Assembly (NCBI RefSeq): GCF_027922325.1 | Contig: NZ_BSFL01000002.1 | Span: forward strand, 248,001-312,000 | Source: Methylopila turkensis | Lineage (GTDB): Bacteria; Pseudomonadota; Alphaproteobacteria; Rhizobiales; Methylopilaceae | Length of the DNA: 64,000 bases | Direction: 5' to 3' | Part shown: piece by piece, positions 32,371 to 42,248 of the stretch | Position numbering within the stretch: position 1 is the first letter of the stretch | How the letters are laid out: each line of letters begins with the position of its first letter | Translations under genes and position numbers: made by a program | Notes under the pieces: model-generated | Databases searched by the model: none | The model's input: the letters and a program-made list of their open reading frames with translations, nothing else | Told to the model about the DNA's origin: nothing

Positions 32371-35300
32371 TCAGGCTCCCGCGGTCTGGACGGTTGCGGG
32401 AGCGGGCGAGCGCCAGAAGATCCGCCGCACGGTCACGTAGAGGAGCGGCGCGAAGAACACGCCGATCACGGTCGAGGCGATCATGCCGCCCATGACCCCA
32501 ACGCCGATCGCGTTCTGCGCGCCCGATCCGGCGCCGCTTGCGACCGCAAGCGGGGTCACGCCGAGGATGAAGGCGAAGGAGGTCATCAGGATCGGGCGGA
32601 GGCGCTGCCGCGCGGCGTCAAGCGTCGCCTCGATCAGACCGAGACCCGCCGCCTGTTTCTCGATCGCGAACTCGACTATGAGGATCGCGTTCTTGGCCGC
32701 AAGCCCGATGGTCGTGAGCAGGCCGACCTTGAAGTAGACGTCGTTCGACTGCCCGAAGAGCGTCGCGGCCGCGAGCGCGCCGAAGACGCCGATTGGCACC
32801 GACAGCATCACCGCGAAAGGCACGGACCAACTCTCGTAGAGCGCGGCGAGACACAGGAACACGACGAGGAGTGAGATCGCGTAGAGCGCCGTCGCCTGGT
32901 TGCCCGACAGCCGTTCCTGATGCGACAGGCCCGACCATTCGTGGGCGTAGCCCGCGGGAAGCTGCGCGATCAGGCGATCGATCTCGTTCATGGCCGCGCC
33001 TGAGCTGACGCCGGGCGGCGACATGCCCTGGATCTCGACCGCCGAGGAGCCGTTGTAGCGTTCCAGCCGCGGCGAACCGAAGGTCCAGCGGCCGCTCGCG
33101 AAGGCCGAGAACGGCACCATCTCGCCCTCGGAGTTGCGTACGTACCAGAGGTCGAGATGCTCCGGCTGCATGCGATGCGCGGCGTCGGATTGGACGTAGA
33201 CGGTCTTCACCCGGCCGCGATCGATGAAGTCGTTCACGTAGGTCCCGCCCCAGGCGGTCGAGAGCGTCGTGTCGACGTCGGAGAGGCTGAGGTCGTAGGC
33301 GCGGGCCTTCTCCGGATCGATCTCGACGGCGTATTGCGGCGTGTCCTCCATGCCGTTGGGCCGCACGCCGGCGAGTTGCCCGCTCTTCGCCGCCTCGGCG
33401 AGCAGCCGGTCGCGCGCTGCGATCAGCGCCTTGTGGCCCGCGGCGTTGATATCCTGCAGGTAGAAGCTGAAGCCGGCGGTGTTGCCGAAGCCCTGGATCG
33501 CCGGCGGATTGAGCGCGAACACCTGGCCGTCGCGGAACGAGGCGAAGCGGCCCATGGCGCGGCGCGCGACCGCCGAAGCCGACAGTCGCTCGTCCTTGCG
33601 CTTGTCGAAGTCCTTCAGCCGCACGAAAGCGATGCCGACGTTCTGCCCGGAGCCGCCGAAGCCGAAGCCGACGCTCGCGAACACGCTTTCGACCGCGTCC
33701 TTTTCCTCCGTGAGGTAGTAGGAACGGACCTGGTCGAGCGCTTTCAACGTCCGGTCCGCGGTCGCGCCGACCGGCATCTGGACCGAGGTGATGAGCAGGC
33801 CCTGATCCTCCTCCGGCAGGAAGGAGCTCGGCAGCTTCACGAACAGCCAGCCCATGGCGGCGGCGATCGCCGCGAAGGCGCCGAGGCCAATGGCGGCGCG
33901 GCGCAGGAGCGAGCGCACGCCGGACTGGTAGCCGCCCGTCATCCGGTCGAAGCCGCGGTTGAACCAGCGCGCGAGCCGGTTCTTGTCCCCGTGCGTCTTC
34001 GGCTTCAGCAGCGTCGCGCAGAGCGCCGGCGTGAAGATCAGCGCGACCAGCGCCGACAGCGCCATGGCGGTGACGATCGTGACCGAGAACTGGCGGTAGA
34101 TGACGCCGACCGAGCCCGAGAAGAACGCCATCGGGACGAACACCGCCGACAGCACCATCGCGATGCCGATCAGCGCGCCGGTGATCTCGCCCATGGACTT
34201 GATCGTCGCATCGCGTGGGCCGAGCCCTTCCTCCTCCATGACGCGCTCGACGTTCTCGACGACCACGATCGCGTCGTCGACCAGAAGGCCGATCGCCAGC
34301 ACCATGGCGAACATGGTCAGCGTGTTGATCGAGTAGCCGAACAGCGCCAGCACGCCGAAGGTCCCGAGCAGCACCACGGGCACCGCGAGCGTCGGGATGA
34401 GGGTCGCGCGGATGTTCTGCAGGAACACCAGCATGACGACGAAGACGAGGACCACCGCCTCGATCAGCGTGTGCACCACGGACTCGATCGAGAGGCTGAC
34501 GAAGGGCGTGGTGTCGTAGGGGTAGGCGACATCGACCCCTTCGGGCAGCGTCGACTTCAGGCGCTCGATCGTCGCCTTGACGTTCGCGGCCGTGTCGAGC
34601 GCGTTCGCGCCGGTCGCGAGGCTGATGGCGAGGCCCGCCGTGTTCAGGCCGTTGAACGAGGCGGCGGTGGTGTAGTCCTCGGCCCCGAGTTCCACCGTCG
34701 CGACGTCGTTCAGCCGGACGATCGACCCGCCGGTCTCGCTCTTCAGGATGATGTTCTCGAACTGCGTCGGGGTCTGGAGCCTGCTCTTCGCGGTGATGGT
34801 GGCGTTGAGCTTCTGTCCCTTCGCCGCCGGCAGGCCGCCGAGCTGGCCGGCCGACACCTGCGTGTTCTGCGCCTCGATCGCCGACGTCACGTCGCTCGGC
34901 ATCAGGGCGTATTTCTGGAGCTTCGCCGGATCGAGCCAGATCCGCATGGCGTAGCCGGAGCCGAAGAGCTGGGTCTCCCCGACGCCGTCCACGCGCTTGA
35001 TCGTGTCGTTCAGCGTCGAGTCGACATAGTCGGCGAGGTCGGTCGAGCTCAGCCGGCCGTCCTTCGAATAGAAGGCCACGACCAGCAGGAACCCGCCGGT
35101 CGATTTCGTGACCGTCAGTCCGTTGTCGCGCACCGCCTGCGGAAGCTGCGCCTCGACGAGTTGCAGCTTGTTCTGGACCTGCATCTGCGCGACGTCGGGG
35201 TCCGCCGCGTTGGTGAAGGTCAGCGTGATCGTGGCCGAGCCGGTCCAGGTCGACGTCGAGGCCATGTAGTCGAGGTTGTCGAGCCCGGTCATGCCCTGCT

Positions 35301-35496
35301 CGATCACCTTGGTGACCGAGTTCTCGATGGTCTGGGCGTCCGCGCCGGAATAGGTGGCGCTGATCCTGACGGTCGGTGGCGCGATCTCCGGATATTGCGA
35401 GATCGGCAGCGACCGGATCGCAAGCACGCCGCCGAGCATGACGGCGATCGCGAGAACCCAGGCGAAGACCGGCCGGTCGATGAAGAAGCGCGACAT
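32371..35496 (-). CDS. RND multidrug efflux permease, HAE-1 family (AcrB/MexB-like)
   Basis: Proton-driven inner-membrane pump of about 1041 residues and 12 membrane segments. It begins [36 protein letters not shown]. The proton relay is intact: Asp-Asp in [17 protein letters not shown] and Lys in [14 protein letters not shown]. The large periplasmic loops have [21 protein letters not shown] and [14 protein letters not shown]. The ATG at 35496 is used; a GTG one codon earlier is possible. It lies between the adaptor and the outer-membrane gene. Likely substrates are amphiphilic drugs or solvents. Confidence 0.96.
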   Translation of the reverse strand: MSRFFIDRPVFAWVLAIAVMLGGVLAIRSLPISQYPEIAPPTVRISATYSGADAQTIENSVTKVIEQGMTGLDNLDYMASTSTWTGSATITLTFTNAADPDVAQMQVQNKLQLVEAQLPQAVRDNGLTVTKSTGGFLLVVAFYSKDGRLSSTDLADYVDSTLNDTIKRVDGVGETQLFGSGYAMRIWLDPAKLQKYALMPSDVTSAIEAQNTQVSAGQLGGLPAAKGQKLNATITAKSRLQTPTQFENIILKSETGGSIVRLNDVATVELGAEDYTTAASFNGLNTAGLAISLATGANALDTAANVKATIERLKSTLPEGVDVAYPYDTTPFVSLSIESVVHTLIEAVVLVFVVMLVFLQNIRATLIPTLAVPVVLLGTFGVLALFGYSINTLTMFAMVLAIGLLVDDAIVVVENVERVMEEEGLGPRDATIKSMGEITGALIGIAMVLSAVFVPMAFFSGSVGVIYRQFSVTIVTAMALSALVALIFTPALCATLLKPKTHGDKNRLARWFNRGFDRMTGGYQSGVRSLLRRAAIGLGAFAAIAAAMGWLFVKLPSSFLPEEDQGLLITSVQMPVGATADRTLKALDQVRSYYLTEEKDAVESVFASVGFGFGGSGQNVGIAFVRLKDFDKRKDERLSASAVARRAMGRFASFRDGQVFALNPPAIQGFGNTAGFSFYLQDINAAGHKALIAARDRLLAEAAKSGQLAGVRPNGMEDTPQYAVEIDPEKARAYDLSLSDVDTTLSTAWGGTYVNDFIDRGRVKTVYVQSDAAHRMQPEHLDLWYVRNSEGEMVPFSAFASGRWTFGSPRLERYNGSSAVEIQGMSPPGVSSGAAMNEIDRLIAQLPAGYAHEWSGLSHQERLSGNQATALYAISLLVVFLCLAALYESWSVPFAVMLSVPIGVFGALAAATLFGQSNDVYFKVGLLTTIGLAAKNAILIVEFAIEKQAAGLGLIEATLDAARQRLRPILMTSFAFILGVTPLAVASGAGSGAQNAIGVGVMGGMIASTVIGVFFAPLLYVTVRRIFWRSPAPATVQTAGA

Positions 35497-35500
35497 CACC

Positions 35501-36715
35501 TCAGTCCTTCAGCGCGGCTTCGCGGACTTCGCCGGTGGCGTCGTCGACGGTGACGTTCTCCGCCGTGACCGTCTGGCCGGCGCGGACGTTCTGCGCGCCC
35601 TCGACGATCACCCGCTCGCCCGCCCTGAGACCGTCCTCGACGAGCCAGGAATTGCCGACGCTGCGCCGGACCTTCAGCGCGCGCTCCTCGACCTTGCCCT
35701 CGGTGTTGACGACCTTCGCGGTCGGCTCCCCCTTGGTGTTGCGGGCGACGGCCTGCTGCGTGACCAGGATGCTGTTCTCGGCCACCCCCTCCTCGATCAC
35801 CGCGCGGGCGTACATGCCGGGCACGAGCAGTCGGTCGGGGTTCGGAAAAGTCGCCCGCACGGTGAAGGTGCCGGTGGTCGTGTCGACATTGGCTTCGGCG
35901 AAGGCGAGCTTGCCGGTCTGGGCGTAGGTCGAGCCGTCCTCGAGGATCAGCTTCACGGCGACGTTCGGGCCCTCGAACTTCAAAAGCCCGGTGCGGATCG
36001 CCTCGCGGAAGCGCAGCAGGTTCGTGCTCGACTGGATGACGTCGACATTGACGGGGTCGAGCGTGCGGATCGTCGTCAGAGCAGTGTCCTGGCTCGCGGT
36101 GACGAGCGCGCCGGGGGTCAGCGACGAAGCGTCGGCGCGGCCGGAGATCGGCGCGCGGATCGTCGTGTAGTCGAGGTTGATCTTTGCGGTGGCGACCTCG
36201 GCCTTCGCCGCCGCCACATCGGCCTTCGCCTGCGCGAGCGTCGCGACCGCGTCGTCGACATCCTGCTTCGACACCGCGTTCGATTTCGACAGCAGCTGGT
36301 AACGCTCGACCTTGGCCTGGGCGCTCGGCACGGCGGCCTCGGCCTTCTGCTCGGCCGCGACCGCGCTGTCATAGGTCGCCTGGTAGCTGGACGGATCGAT
36401 CTGGTAGAGCGGATCGCCCGCTTTAACCTCGCTGCCCTCCCGGAAGATCCGCTCGCGGATGAGTCCCGCCACCTGGGGGCGGACCTCGGAGACGAGCGAG
36501 GCGCTGACCCGTCCGGGAAGTTCGGCCGTCAGCGCGACCGACCTCGCCGCGAGGGTCACGACGCTCACCTTCGCCTGTTCGGAGTCGCGCGGCTGGCCGG
36601 CCTGCTCCTGCCGCTCGCACGCCGCGAGCAGGATCGCTAGACCTAGGGCGAGGAGCCGAAAGGCTGCGGAAACGCCTTGACGGCGGTTGAGCGAACAGGA
36701 CATGTTTCGAAACAT
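35501..36715 (-). CDS. RND efflux periplasmic adaptor subunit (membrane fusion protein)
   Basis: Links the permease to the outer-membrane duct. It is a 404-residue lipoprotein: hydrophobic [13 protein letters not shown] with lipobox Cys about 33. Then come the lipoyl/barrel-sandwich halves ([40 protein letters not shown]) and an alpha-hairpin ([42 protein letters not shown]). The beta-barrel and membrane-proximal domains ([22 protein letters not shown]) follow. The ATG at 36715 and the ATG at 36703 both lie in the palindrome ATGTTTCGAAACAT; the later one would still leave a lipoprotein signal. First gene of the operon. Confidence 0.93.
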   Translation of the reverse strand: MFRNMSCSLNRRQGVSAAFRLLALGLAILLAACERQEQAGQPRDSEQAKVSVVTLAARSVALTAELPGRVSASLVSEVRPQVAGLIRERIFREGSEVKAGDPLYQIDPSSYQATYDSAVAAEQKAEAAVPSAQAKVERYQLLSKSNAVSKQDVDDAVATLAQAKADVAAAKAEVATAKINLDYTTIRAPISGRADASSLTPGALVTASQDTALTTIRTLDPVNVDVIQSSTNLLRFREAIRTGLLKFEGPNVAVKLILEDGSTYAQTGKLAFAEANVDTTTGTFTVRATFPNPDRLLVPGMYARAVIEEGVAENSILVTQQAVARNTKGEPTAKVVNTEGKVEERALKVRRSVGNSWLVEDGLRAGERVIVEGAQNVRAGQTVTAENVTVDDATGEVREAALKD

Positions 36716-36741
36716 ACCAGTACCGGAACAGATAAGTACCG
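36702..36741. promoter_or_regulatory. Operator candidate between the efflux operon and tetR
   Basis: The perfect 14-bp palindrome ATGTTTCGAAACAT (36702-36715) spans the first two possible start codons of the adaptor gene. Next to it is AGTACCG at 36719-36725 and again at 36735-36741, 16 bases apart, directly before the TetR start. The 29-base gap between the divergent genes must hold both promoters. Confidence 0.45.
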
Positions 36742-36744
36742 ATA

Positions 36745-37404
36745 ATGCCGACTGAGACCCTTTGTCAATCGGCGTCGCTCGACGACGCGAAGCGATCGCC
36801 CGGCCGGCCGCGGGTGAGCGAGGACGACCGCCGCGCCGCGTTCATCGCGGCGGCGCGATCGCTGTTCGTCGAAGGCGGCTATGCGGCCCTGACCACGAAC
36901 GCGGTCGCGGCCCGCGCGAAGGCGTCGAAGCGCTCGCTGTACGAGGCGTTCGAGAGCATCGACGCTCTGTTCGCCGCGGTCGTCGCCGAGCATTCGGTGG
37001 AGATGCTGCGAGAGCCGCCGGACGACGACGCGACGCCGCTCGAGGACGCGATCGCCTACATTTTCAATCTCGACATCGACGAGGAGAGCGATCGGTATCG
37101 CTCCACCTTCCTGCACGCTGCGATGTTGGACCAGAGCCGTTTTCCGCAATCGCACGCCGCAATCGTTGAGCACGGCATCGACCCGGCACGTCGCAGGCTG
37201 ACCGGATGGCTTCGACGCCAGATCGACGCCGGCCGGATCGTGAAGGAGGATCCCGACAGGCTCGCCCGTCTCCTCATGGACCTTGTCTTCGCATCGTCGC
37301 GGTTCCAGCCCGGATCTGCCGACGACTGGCCCGATCGCGACACGAAGAAGGATCACGTGCGGTGGTGCATCCGGATGGCGCTTCGGGGGCTCAGAGCTTC
37401 GTGA
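36745..37404 (+). CDS. TetR/AcrR family transcriptional regulator of the efflux operon
   Basis: A 219-residue repressor. The N-terminal HTH is visible in RRAAFIAAARSLFVEGGYAALTTNAVAARAKASKRSLYEAFESIDALFAAVV, followed by a helical ligand-binding domain (about 75-210). It is transcribed away from the RND operon with only 29 bases between. In this family that geometry usually means it represses both genes until a pump substrate binds. Substrate and operator are unproven. Confidence 0.9.
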   Translation: MPTETLCQSASLDDAKRSPGRPRVSEDDRRAAFIAAARSLFVEGGYAALTTNAVAARAKASKRSLYEAFESIDALFAAVVAEHSVEMLREPPDDDATPLEDAIAYIFNLDIDEESDRYRSTFLHAAMLDQSRFPQSHAAIVEHGIDPARRRLTGWLRRQIDAGRIVKEDPDRLARLLMDLVFASSRFQPGSADDWPDRDTKKDHVRWCIRMALRGLRAS

Positions 37405-37543
37405 CCTCTACACCGATGACGGCTGCCGGCGAGCGCGGCCGCGTGCGAGCGGAGACCTGCGCCTGCCGCCGTCGCGTCTCTGACGCGCAATGCAAGAACG
37501 TCGGGCGCCGCTGACGAGCGGAATCAGCTGACCGAGCCGAACG

Positions 37544-37585
37544 ACGCCCACGCGCGAAGCGAATGCCGCTCCGGCGCGTGGGCGT
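37544..37585. repeat. 12-bp perfect stem hairpin between convergent genes
   Basis: ACGCCCACGCGC (37544-37555) pairs with GCGCGTGGGCGT (37574-37585). It is placed between the convergent tetR and monooxygenase 3' ends. It lacks a T tract on either strand, so is not a standard intrinsic terminator. Confidence 0.5.
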
Positions 37586-37638
37586 TCCCAAAGTGGAAGC
37601 AGGGAGACAGCACGCCCGCCAAAGCGAGCGACGAACGC

Positions 37639-37935
37639 TCAGGCGACCGCCTCCGGATTGAGGACGAAAGCGCTTCGCTCGGCGAGATCGCCGACGCGCG
37701 TCAGATAGGCTTGGAAGTGCGGGCTCGCCCGATGCGCGGCCACCGCCGCTTCGTCGACGTAGAGTTCGTCGAGGACGAAGCGTGCGGGGTCGGCCTGATC
37801 GACCCAGAGGTCGTAGCGCAGGTTTCCCGGCTCGCCGCGGGACGGCGCCAGCATCCCGTCCAGGAGCTGCCTCAAGTCCGCGGCCTTGTCGGGACGGGCG
37901 GTCAGAACGGCCACGATCTTCACATGGTTCGACAT
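37639..37935 (-). CDS. Putative quinol monooxygenase (ABM domain)
   Basis: A 98-residue dimeric alpha+beta-barrel protein of the antibiotic biosynthesis monooxygenase/YgiN type. It begins MSNHVKIVAVLTARPDKAADLRQLLDGMLAPSRGEPGNLRYDLW and continues FVLDELYVDEAAVAAHRASPHFQAYL. Such proteins act on quinols or reactive carbonyl compounds without a bound cofactor. It follows the DJ-1/PfpI gene on the same strand by 74 bases, suggesting a shared detoxification role under the LysR gene at 38922. Confidence 0.88.
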   Translation of the reverse strand: MSNHVKIVAVLTARPDKAADLRQLLDGMLAPSRGEPGNLRYDLWVDQADPARFVLDELYVDEAAVAAHRASPHFQAYLTRVGDLAERSAFVLNPEAVA

Positions 37936-38009
37936 GATGTCATTCCTTTCCTGTCGCCGTGCGAAGCGCTGTCGGAGCGCCCCGCCGGTCCTCCTGGTCG
38001 GCATCGCGT

Positions 38010-38804
38010 TCAGCCGAGCCGCGCGTCCAAAGCTTCGACGAACGCCTTGGCGAGCGGATGATCCGACCGCGGGTTCTGCCCCGTGATCAGTTCGCGGTCG
38101 ACGACGACATGGGGCTCGAAGTCGACGGGGGTGGTCTCGACCCGGCCGCCGGCGGCGGTCAGCGCCTGCGGCATGTCGAAATACATCTTGGCGTGGAGGA
38201 TGTGCTCTTCGACGACCTTCTCCTCGGAGGCGGAAAAGATCGTCATGCGGTAGTCCCGGTAGGTCCAGTCCTTGGCCCACTCGCTGGCCTTGGCGTCGTC
38301 GCCGGCGATCAAGGCCGCCCGGAAGGCGCGTGGGTCGGGCATCGCGGCCGTGAGCGCGATCGGCCCGTGGCAGAGCAAGGCGGTCGGCTTCTCGGCCTCA
38401 TGGAAGTGGCGCAGGATCTCGCCGACCTCCGCGTCCTGCATCAGATCGACCACAGGCGCCTGGCCTCCAGGGACGAACACGCCCGCGAAGCCGTCGAGAC
38501 CGTCGTCGATCACCGAACGCAGGGTGCGAGGGCTGTTCATGGCGGCGCTGGCGTCGAAATAGTCGCGGCCGGCGCGGTAGGCGGCCGCGTCGTTCTCGAA
38601 GTGCGCGGGCGCATCCGAGGCCGCGTCGATCGTCGGCTTCTCGCCGTTCGGGGTGGCGAGGACGACCTCGTATCCGGCCGCTTCGAGCGCCATGGCCGGA
38701 ACCACGGTCTCGTTCAGATATTGGCCGGTCGCGCCCCACCTGTTGCCCTGCACCTCGATGCGGGTAGCGTTGGAGCCGACCACAAGCACTTTGCCCTTCG
38801 TCAT
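38010..38804 (-). CDS. DJ-1/PfpI family protein (type 1 glutamine amidotransferase-like)
   Basis: A 264-residue protein of the Hsp31/class I GATase-like fold. The nucleophilic cysteine is in TALLCHGPIAL, with FVPGGQAPVVDLMQD and EKVVEEHILHAKMYFDMP. Family members act as glyoxalase III-like or protein deglycase enzymes and as chaperones; here the reaction is not determined. It starts 117 bases from the divergent LysR gene, which is likely its regulator, and leads into the monooxygenase gene. Confidence 0.85.
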   Translation of the reverse strand: MTKGKVLVVGSNATRIEVQGNRWGATGQYLNETVVPAMALEAAGYEVVLATPNGEKPTIDAASDAPAHFENDAAAYRAGRDYFDASAAMNSPRTLRSVIDDGLDGFAGVFVPGGQAPVVDLMQDAEVGEILRHFHEAEKPTALLCHGPIALTAAMPDPRAFRAALIAGDDAKASEWAKDWTYRDYRMTIFSASEEKVVEEHILHAKMYFDMPQALTAAGGRVETTPVDFEPHVVVDRELITGQNPRSDHPLAKAFVEALDARLG

Positions 38805-38896
38805 CGTGACCTCCTGTCTCGAAACTCGTCCGCATCCCGGACGCGACGGAAGATGCGCCTGACCCTTTCATTCCAGATGTTTATTTCTTGGATTTC

Positions 38897-38906
38897 AGAT
38901 ATATCT
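38897..38906. promoter_or_regulatory. LysR-type operator candidate
   Basis: The perfect palindrome AGATATATCT sits in an AT-rich patch within the 117-base divergent gap. It is extended as TCAGATATATCTATGA, compatible with the T-N11-A pattern bound by LysR proteins. Confidence 0.35.
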
Positions 38907-38921
38907 ATGACAGCATAACTT

Positions 38922-39830
38922 ATGCGCTATGACCTCAATCTGCTTCCGGTGTTCGTCGCGCTCATGGAGGAGCGCAGCGTGACCCGCGCGGCCGCGCGCC
39001 TCGGGATGACGCAGCCGTCGATGTCGAATGCGCTGGCGCGTCTCCGCCTGATGCTCAAGGACCAGCTTTTCGTTCGCGAGCGCTATGGCGTCCAGCCGAC
39101 CCCGATCGCTCTCGAACTGGCTCCGGTGATCGCCGATGCGCTCGCGCTGCTGGACGACGCCGTGCTCGGTCAGCAGGATTTTGATCCGGCCACCGCCGAG
39201 CGGCTCTTCACGATCGCCCCCAACGGCTACGTCGAGGCGGCGATCATGCCGGCGCTCGCCGCGCGGTTCGCCGAGGTCGCCCCCAGGATCAGGCTGCGGC
39301 TGGCGCCCTATGGCAACGATCTCGTCGAGACAGGCGTGGTGTCCGGCACAACGGCCATGGTCCTCGGACGCATCACCGATCCGCCCGACAACCTCGTAGT
39401 CCAGCACCTGATGGACGACGGTTTCGACTGCGTCGTGCGCGCCGATCATCCGGAGATCGGCGCCAGGATCACGCGGAAGCAGTTCGAGACGATGCGGCAT
39501 GTCAACGTGATCCCGCCCGGACGCATGCGGGCCGGACTGTTCCAGGCGTTGGCCAAGCAGAGCCTTCGTCGTGAGGTCGCGCTGTCCGTCACCAACTTTC
39601 TGGCCGTGGCCGAGATGGTCGCGGTCACGGATCACATCGGGACGCTTCCGCGGCTGATCTGCCGACGCCTCGTCAAGGACCCGCGGGTCCGCGTGCTGCC
39701 CGCTCCGGTGGATCTGGGCAGCTTTCCGGTCGAGATGGCATGGCACGTCCGGTACCGGCACGACCCCGCGCATCGATGGTTGCGGGGAATGGTGGCGGAC
39801 ACGATCGCGTCCATCGCCTCTCCACCTTGA
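38922..39830 (+). CDS. LysR family transcriptional regulator
   Basis: A 302-residue regulator. The winged HTH is MRYDLNLLPVFVALMEERSVTRAAARLGMTQPSMSNALARLRLMLKDQLFVRERYG, and the co-inducer domain begins about residue 90 (LFTIAPNGYVEAAIMPALAARFAEVAP). This is the NodD/NahR-like subgroup, which commonly activates a divergent target. That target here would be the DJ-1/PfpI and monooxygenase genes. The ligand is unknown. Confidence 0.9.
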   Translation: MRYDLNLLPVFVALMEERSVTRAAARLGMTQPSMSNALARLRLMLKDQLFVRERYGVQPTPIALELAPVIADALALLDDAVLGQQDFDPATAERLFTIAPNGYVEAAIMPALAARFAEVAPRIRLRLAPYGNDLVETGVVSGTTAMVLGRITDPPDNLVVQHLMDDGFDCVVRADHPEIGARITRKQFETMRHVNVIPPGRMRAGLFQALAKQSLRREVALSVTNFLAVAEMVAVTDHIGTLPRLICRRLVKDPRVRVLPAPVDLGSFPVEMAWHVRYRHDPAHRWLRGMVADTIASIASPP

Positions 39831-39940
39831 TTTGGTCGCGTCCCGGATCGTCAGCGCCGGCCCGACGCCTGCGCGCGACGTCGGTCGGGCCCGAAAAATG
39901 CGCGTCGTTCTGCGCCGCGCCGCCTCCGAACTTTGTGTGT

Positions 39941-41071
39941 TTACGACGTCGTCGCGGCCTTGACGCCGAACTCGCCACCGATCGTCGCGTGCGCGCCGCT
40001 CGGTTCGCGCCCGAGCCCGAGATTGGGGAACAGCAGCTCGGCGACCTTGAAGGCCTCCTCAAGATGCGGATAGCCGGACGCGATGATCGTATCGATCCCG
40101 ACCGCCTGATACTCCCGCAGCCGCTCCGCCACGGTCGCCGGATCGCCGACGAGCGCCGTGCCCGCGCCTTTGCGCACGAGGCCTAGTCCCGCCCAGAGGT
40201 TTGGCGCGATCTCAAGGTTCTCACGCTTGCCGCCGTGGAGCGCCGTCATCCGCTTCTGGCCGACGGAATCGGATTTGGCCGCCATCGCCTGCGTGGCCGC
40301 GATCGCCTCGTCGCTCACACGGCTGATCAGCCGGTCGGCGGCCGCCCATGCTTCCGCGGCCGTCTCGCGAACGATGAGGTGGAGGCGCAGCCCGAAGCGC
40401 AGCGTCTTGCCGCGTTTGGCGGCGGCCGCCCGCACCCGCGCGATCTTTTCGGCCACCTGATCCACCGGCTCGCCCCAGGTGAGGTAAACTTCGGTGTGAT
40501 CGGCCGCGATCTCGATCGCGGCGTCCGACGAGCCGCCGAACCAGAGCGGCGGATGCGGCCGCTGCACCGGCGGGAAAGCGAGCTCCGCCCCGATCGCCTT
40601 CAGGTGCTCGCCCTCGAAGTCGACTCGCTCGCCCGACAGGAGCTTCCGCCAGACGGTGAGAAACTCGTCGGCCTGAGCGTAGCGCGCGTCGTGGTCGAGG
40701 AAGACGCCGTCGCCGGCGAGCTCGGCGGCGTCGCCCCCCACAACGACGTTGAGCAACAGGCGGCCGCGGCTGATGCGATCGAGCGCCGCCGCCTGCCGCG
40801 CCGCAAACGCCGGACTGGTGACGCCGGGCCGCAGCGCGACGAGGAACTTGAGCCGCTCCGTCGCGGTCGCGAGCGCCGTCGCGACGATCCAGGACTCTTC
40901 GCAGCCCTTTCCCGTCGGCAGCAGAACGCCCTCGAAGCCGAGCCGATCGACCGCTATCGCGACCTGTTCCAGATAGAGGGGATCGGCCGGCCTGTGGCCT
41001 TCGCTCGAACCGATATAGGTTCCGTCTCCCTGCGTCGGGATGAACCAGAACATCGTGAGTGGCTTGGTCAT
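39941..41071 (-). CDS. ssuD: FMNH2-dependent alkanesulfonate monooxygenase (SsuD-like)
   Basis: LLM-class flavin monooxygenase of 376 residues that releases sulfite from alkanesulfonates. SsuD-type features are [80 protein letters not shown] and [30 protein letters not shown]-terminal [16 protein letters not shown] is also present. The ABC transporter and flavin reductase partners are not adjacent, so reduced flavin and substrate must come from elsewhere. Confidence 0.9.
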   Translation of the reverse strand: MTKPLTMFWFIPTQGDGTYIGSSEGHRPADPLYLEQVAIAVDRLGFEGVLLPTGKGCEESWIVATALATATERLKFLVALRPGVTSPAFAARQAAALDRISRGRLLLNVVVGGDAAELAGDGVFLDHDARYAQADEFLTVWRKLLSGERVDFEGEHLKAIGAELAFPPVQRPHPPLWFGGSSDAAIEIAADHTEVYLTWGEPVDQVAEKIARVRAAAAKRGKTLRFGLRLHLIVRETAAEAWAAADRLISRVSDEAIAATQAMAAKSDSVGQKRMTALHGGKRENLEIAPNLWAGLGLVRKGAGTALVGDPATVAERLREYQAVGIDTIIASGYPHLEEAFKVAELLFPNLGLGREPSGAHATIGGEFGVKAATTS

Positions 41072-41234
41072 CGTCGTATCGCTCCGAGCGTCGCCCGCCT
41101 GAGGTCAGGCGCGGTTCCAGGCGCCTTGGCGAGCAGAAGGCCCATGCCGCACGTGTCGCTCACGCCGGCGAAAACCAGCCCCGCGCCGATGAAGGGCGGA
41201 GCCGCGCCACGTAGGCGCACGAATGCTGCATCGA

Positions 41235-41435
41235 TCAGACGATCGCTCGAACCTGCGCCTTCGCGGCGCGCGCGCTGCGGACAGGCGGCGCACCGAACAG
41301 ACGGCCGTATTCGCGGGCGAACTGCGACACGCTTTCATAGCCGACCGCGAAGGCGGCGCTGCCGGCGCTCGCGTCTTCCGACAGCATCGGCCGCCGCGCC
41401 TCGACCAGCCCAAGCTGCTTCTTCCTGGTCATCAC
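41235..41435 (-). pseudogene. C-terminal remnant of an AraC family regulator
   Basis: The frame reads KKQLGLVEARRPMLSEDASAGSAAFAVGYESVSQFAREYGRLFGAPP. It matches the second half of an AraC-type double HTH (usually LRLQEARRLM...GYESPSQFSREYRRLFG). The ligand domain and first HTH are missing, and the sequence before KKQL no longer resembles the family. It appears to be a decayed gene, not a functional 66-residue protein. Confidence 0.7.
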
Positions 41436-41544
41436 GTCCTGCGGCTCCCTGCCGAAGCTCGCCTCGCCGGCGGTCGAGGAGCGACGGCGATGCGGCGCTG
41501 CTCCTTCGCGCTGATGACCCGCGCCCCCTGCGAGGCGGGCGCAG

Positions 41545-41799
41545 CTAATCGTCGTCGTGCTGACCGCGGGCCGCGAAGGGAGGCGTGTGCACCAGCGTGG
41601 CGATCAGTCGAAGAAGTGCCTGATGCTCCGGCCCCTGGGGGTCGTGGCTGAGAAACGCGCCCAGTCCGATGTGAGAGAGGCGCCCGCCGGAAGGCCCGTT
41701 CGGCTGGTGAATGACGAATGCGGCGCCGTTTGTCGGTTCGCGACCCAAGAACCAGGAATCTCCGTTCGGGCTTCGGTACAGCTCTCGCCTATCCGTCAT
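41545..41799 (-). CDS. Small conserved hypothetical protein
   Basis: An 84-residue cytoplasmic protein: MTDRRELYRSPNGDSWFLGREP at the start, then AAFVIHQPNGPSGGRLSHIGLGAFL and a helical EHQALLRLIATLV. A strong AGGAGG lies upstream of the ATG at 41799. Similar small proteins are seen in rhizobial genomes without assigned function. No catalytic motif is visible. Confidence 0.7.
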   Translation of the reverse strand: MTDRRELYRSPNGDSWFLGREPTNGAAFVIHQPNGPSGGRLSHIGLGAFLSHDPQGPEHQALLRLIATLVHTPPFAARGQHDDD

Positions 41800-41892
41800 G
41801 GTCGGTGCGCCTCCTTGGCCGTTTCGACCATACAGGACGTCGCAGGACTGCGAAGGCGCATGATCATTCCTGCATGGCGATCCAGCGCGCGC

Positions 41893-42126
41893 CTAGTCCC
41901 CCAGCCGCTTCGCCCGCCTGTATTCCGCGACGGTCTCTCGCAGGCTTTCGATCGTCTCAGCCGATCGCGCCGCCGTTTCGACATGGGCGGCCTTGTCCGA
42001 GCGCAGCTTCTCGATCGCTTCGGCCGCGTCGAAAAGGAGGACCTTAAAATCCTCCGGTCGCAGCTCGCCGGGGATCACGGCCGCCGCCCGCAGGACGGTC
42101 ACGATGTCAGGCTCTTTGTTTTTCAT
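41893..42126 (-). CDS. Small hypothetical helical protein
   Basis: A 77-residue protein with GGAGAA upstream of ATG 42126. About residues 28-70 form charged heptad-like helices (DAAEAIEKLRSDKAAHVETAARSAETIESLRETVAEYRRAKRL), likely a coiled coil. No family is recognised. It lies between another small gene and the 63-base repeat copy 2. Confidence 0.6.
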   Translation of the reverse strand: MKNKEPDIVTVLRAAAVIPGELRPEDFKVLLFDAAEAIEKLRSDKAAHVETAARSAETIESLRETVAEYRRAKRLGD

Positions 42127-42185
42127 GCGTGATTCTCCGGCGGCTCGCCTCCTTGTTCAATATCTGGGCCCGTCGCGATACCGCC

Positions 42186-42248
42186 CTTCTTCGGCATCCT
42201 GCTTCAGAAGTTCGTCGTGACGGAGCTCCCCGGCTCCCGCTCGAGATC
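42186..42248 (+). repeat. 63-base dispersed repeat, copy 2
   Basis: 56 of 63 bases match 29071-29133. Its last two bases overlap the stop codon of the minus-strand flavin oxidase gene. In the minus direction it continues that gene's frame after the stop, reading SRAGAGELRHDELLKQDAEE, similar to the other copy's frame. Confidence 0.75.
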
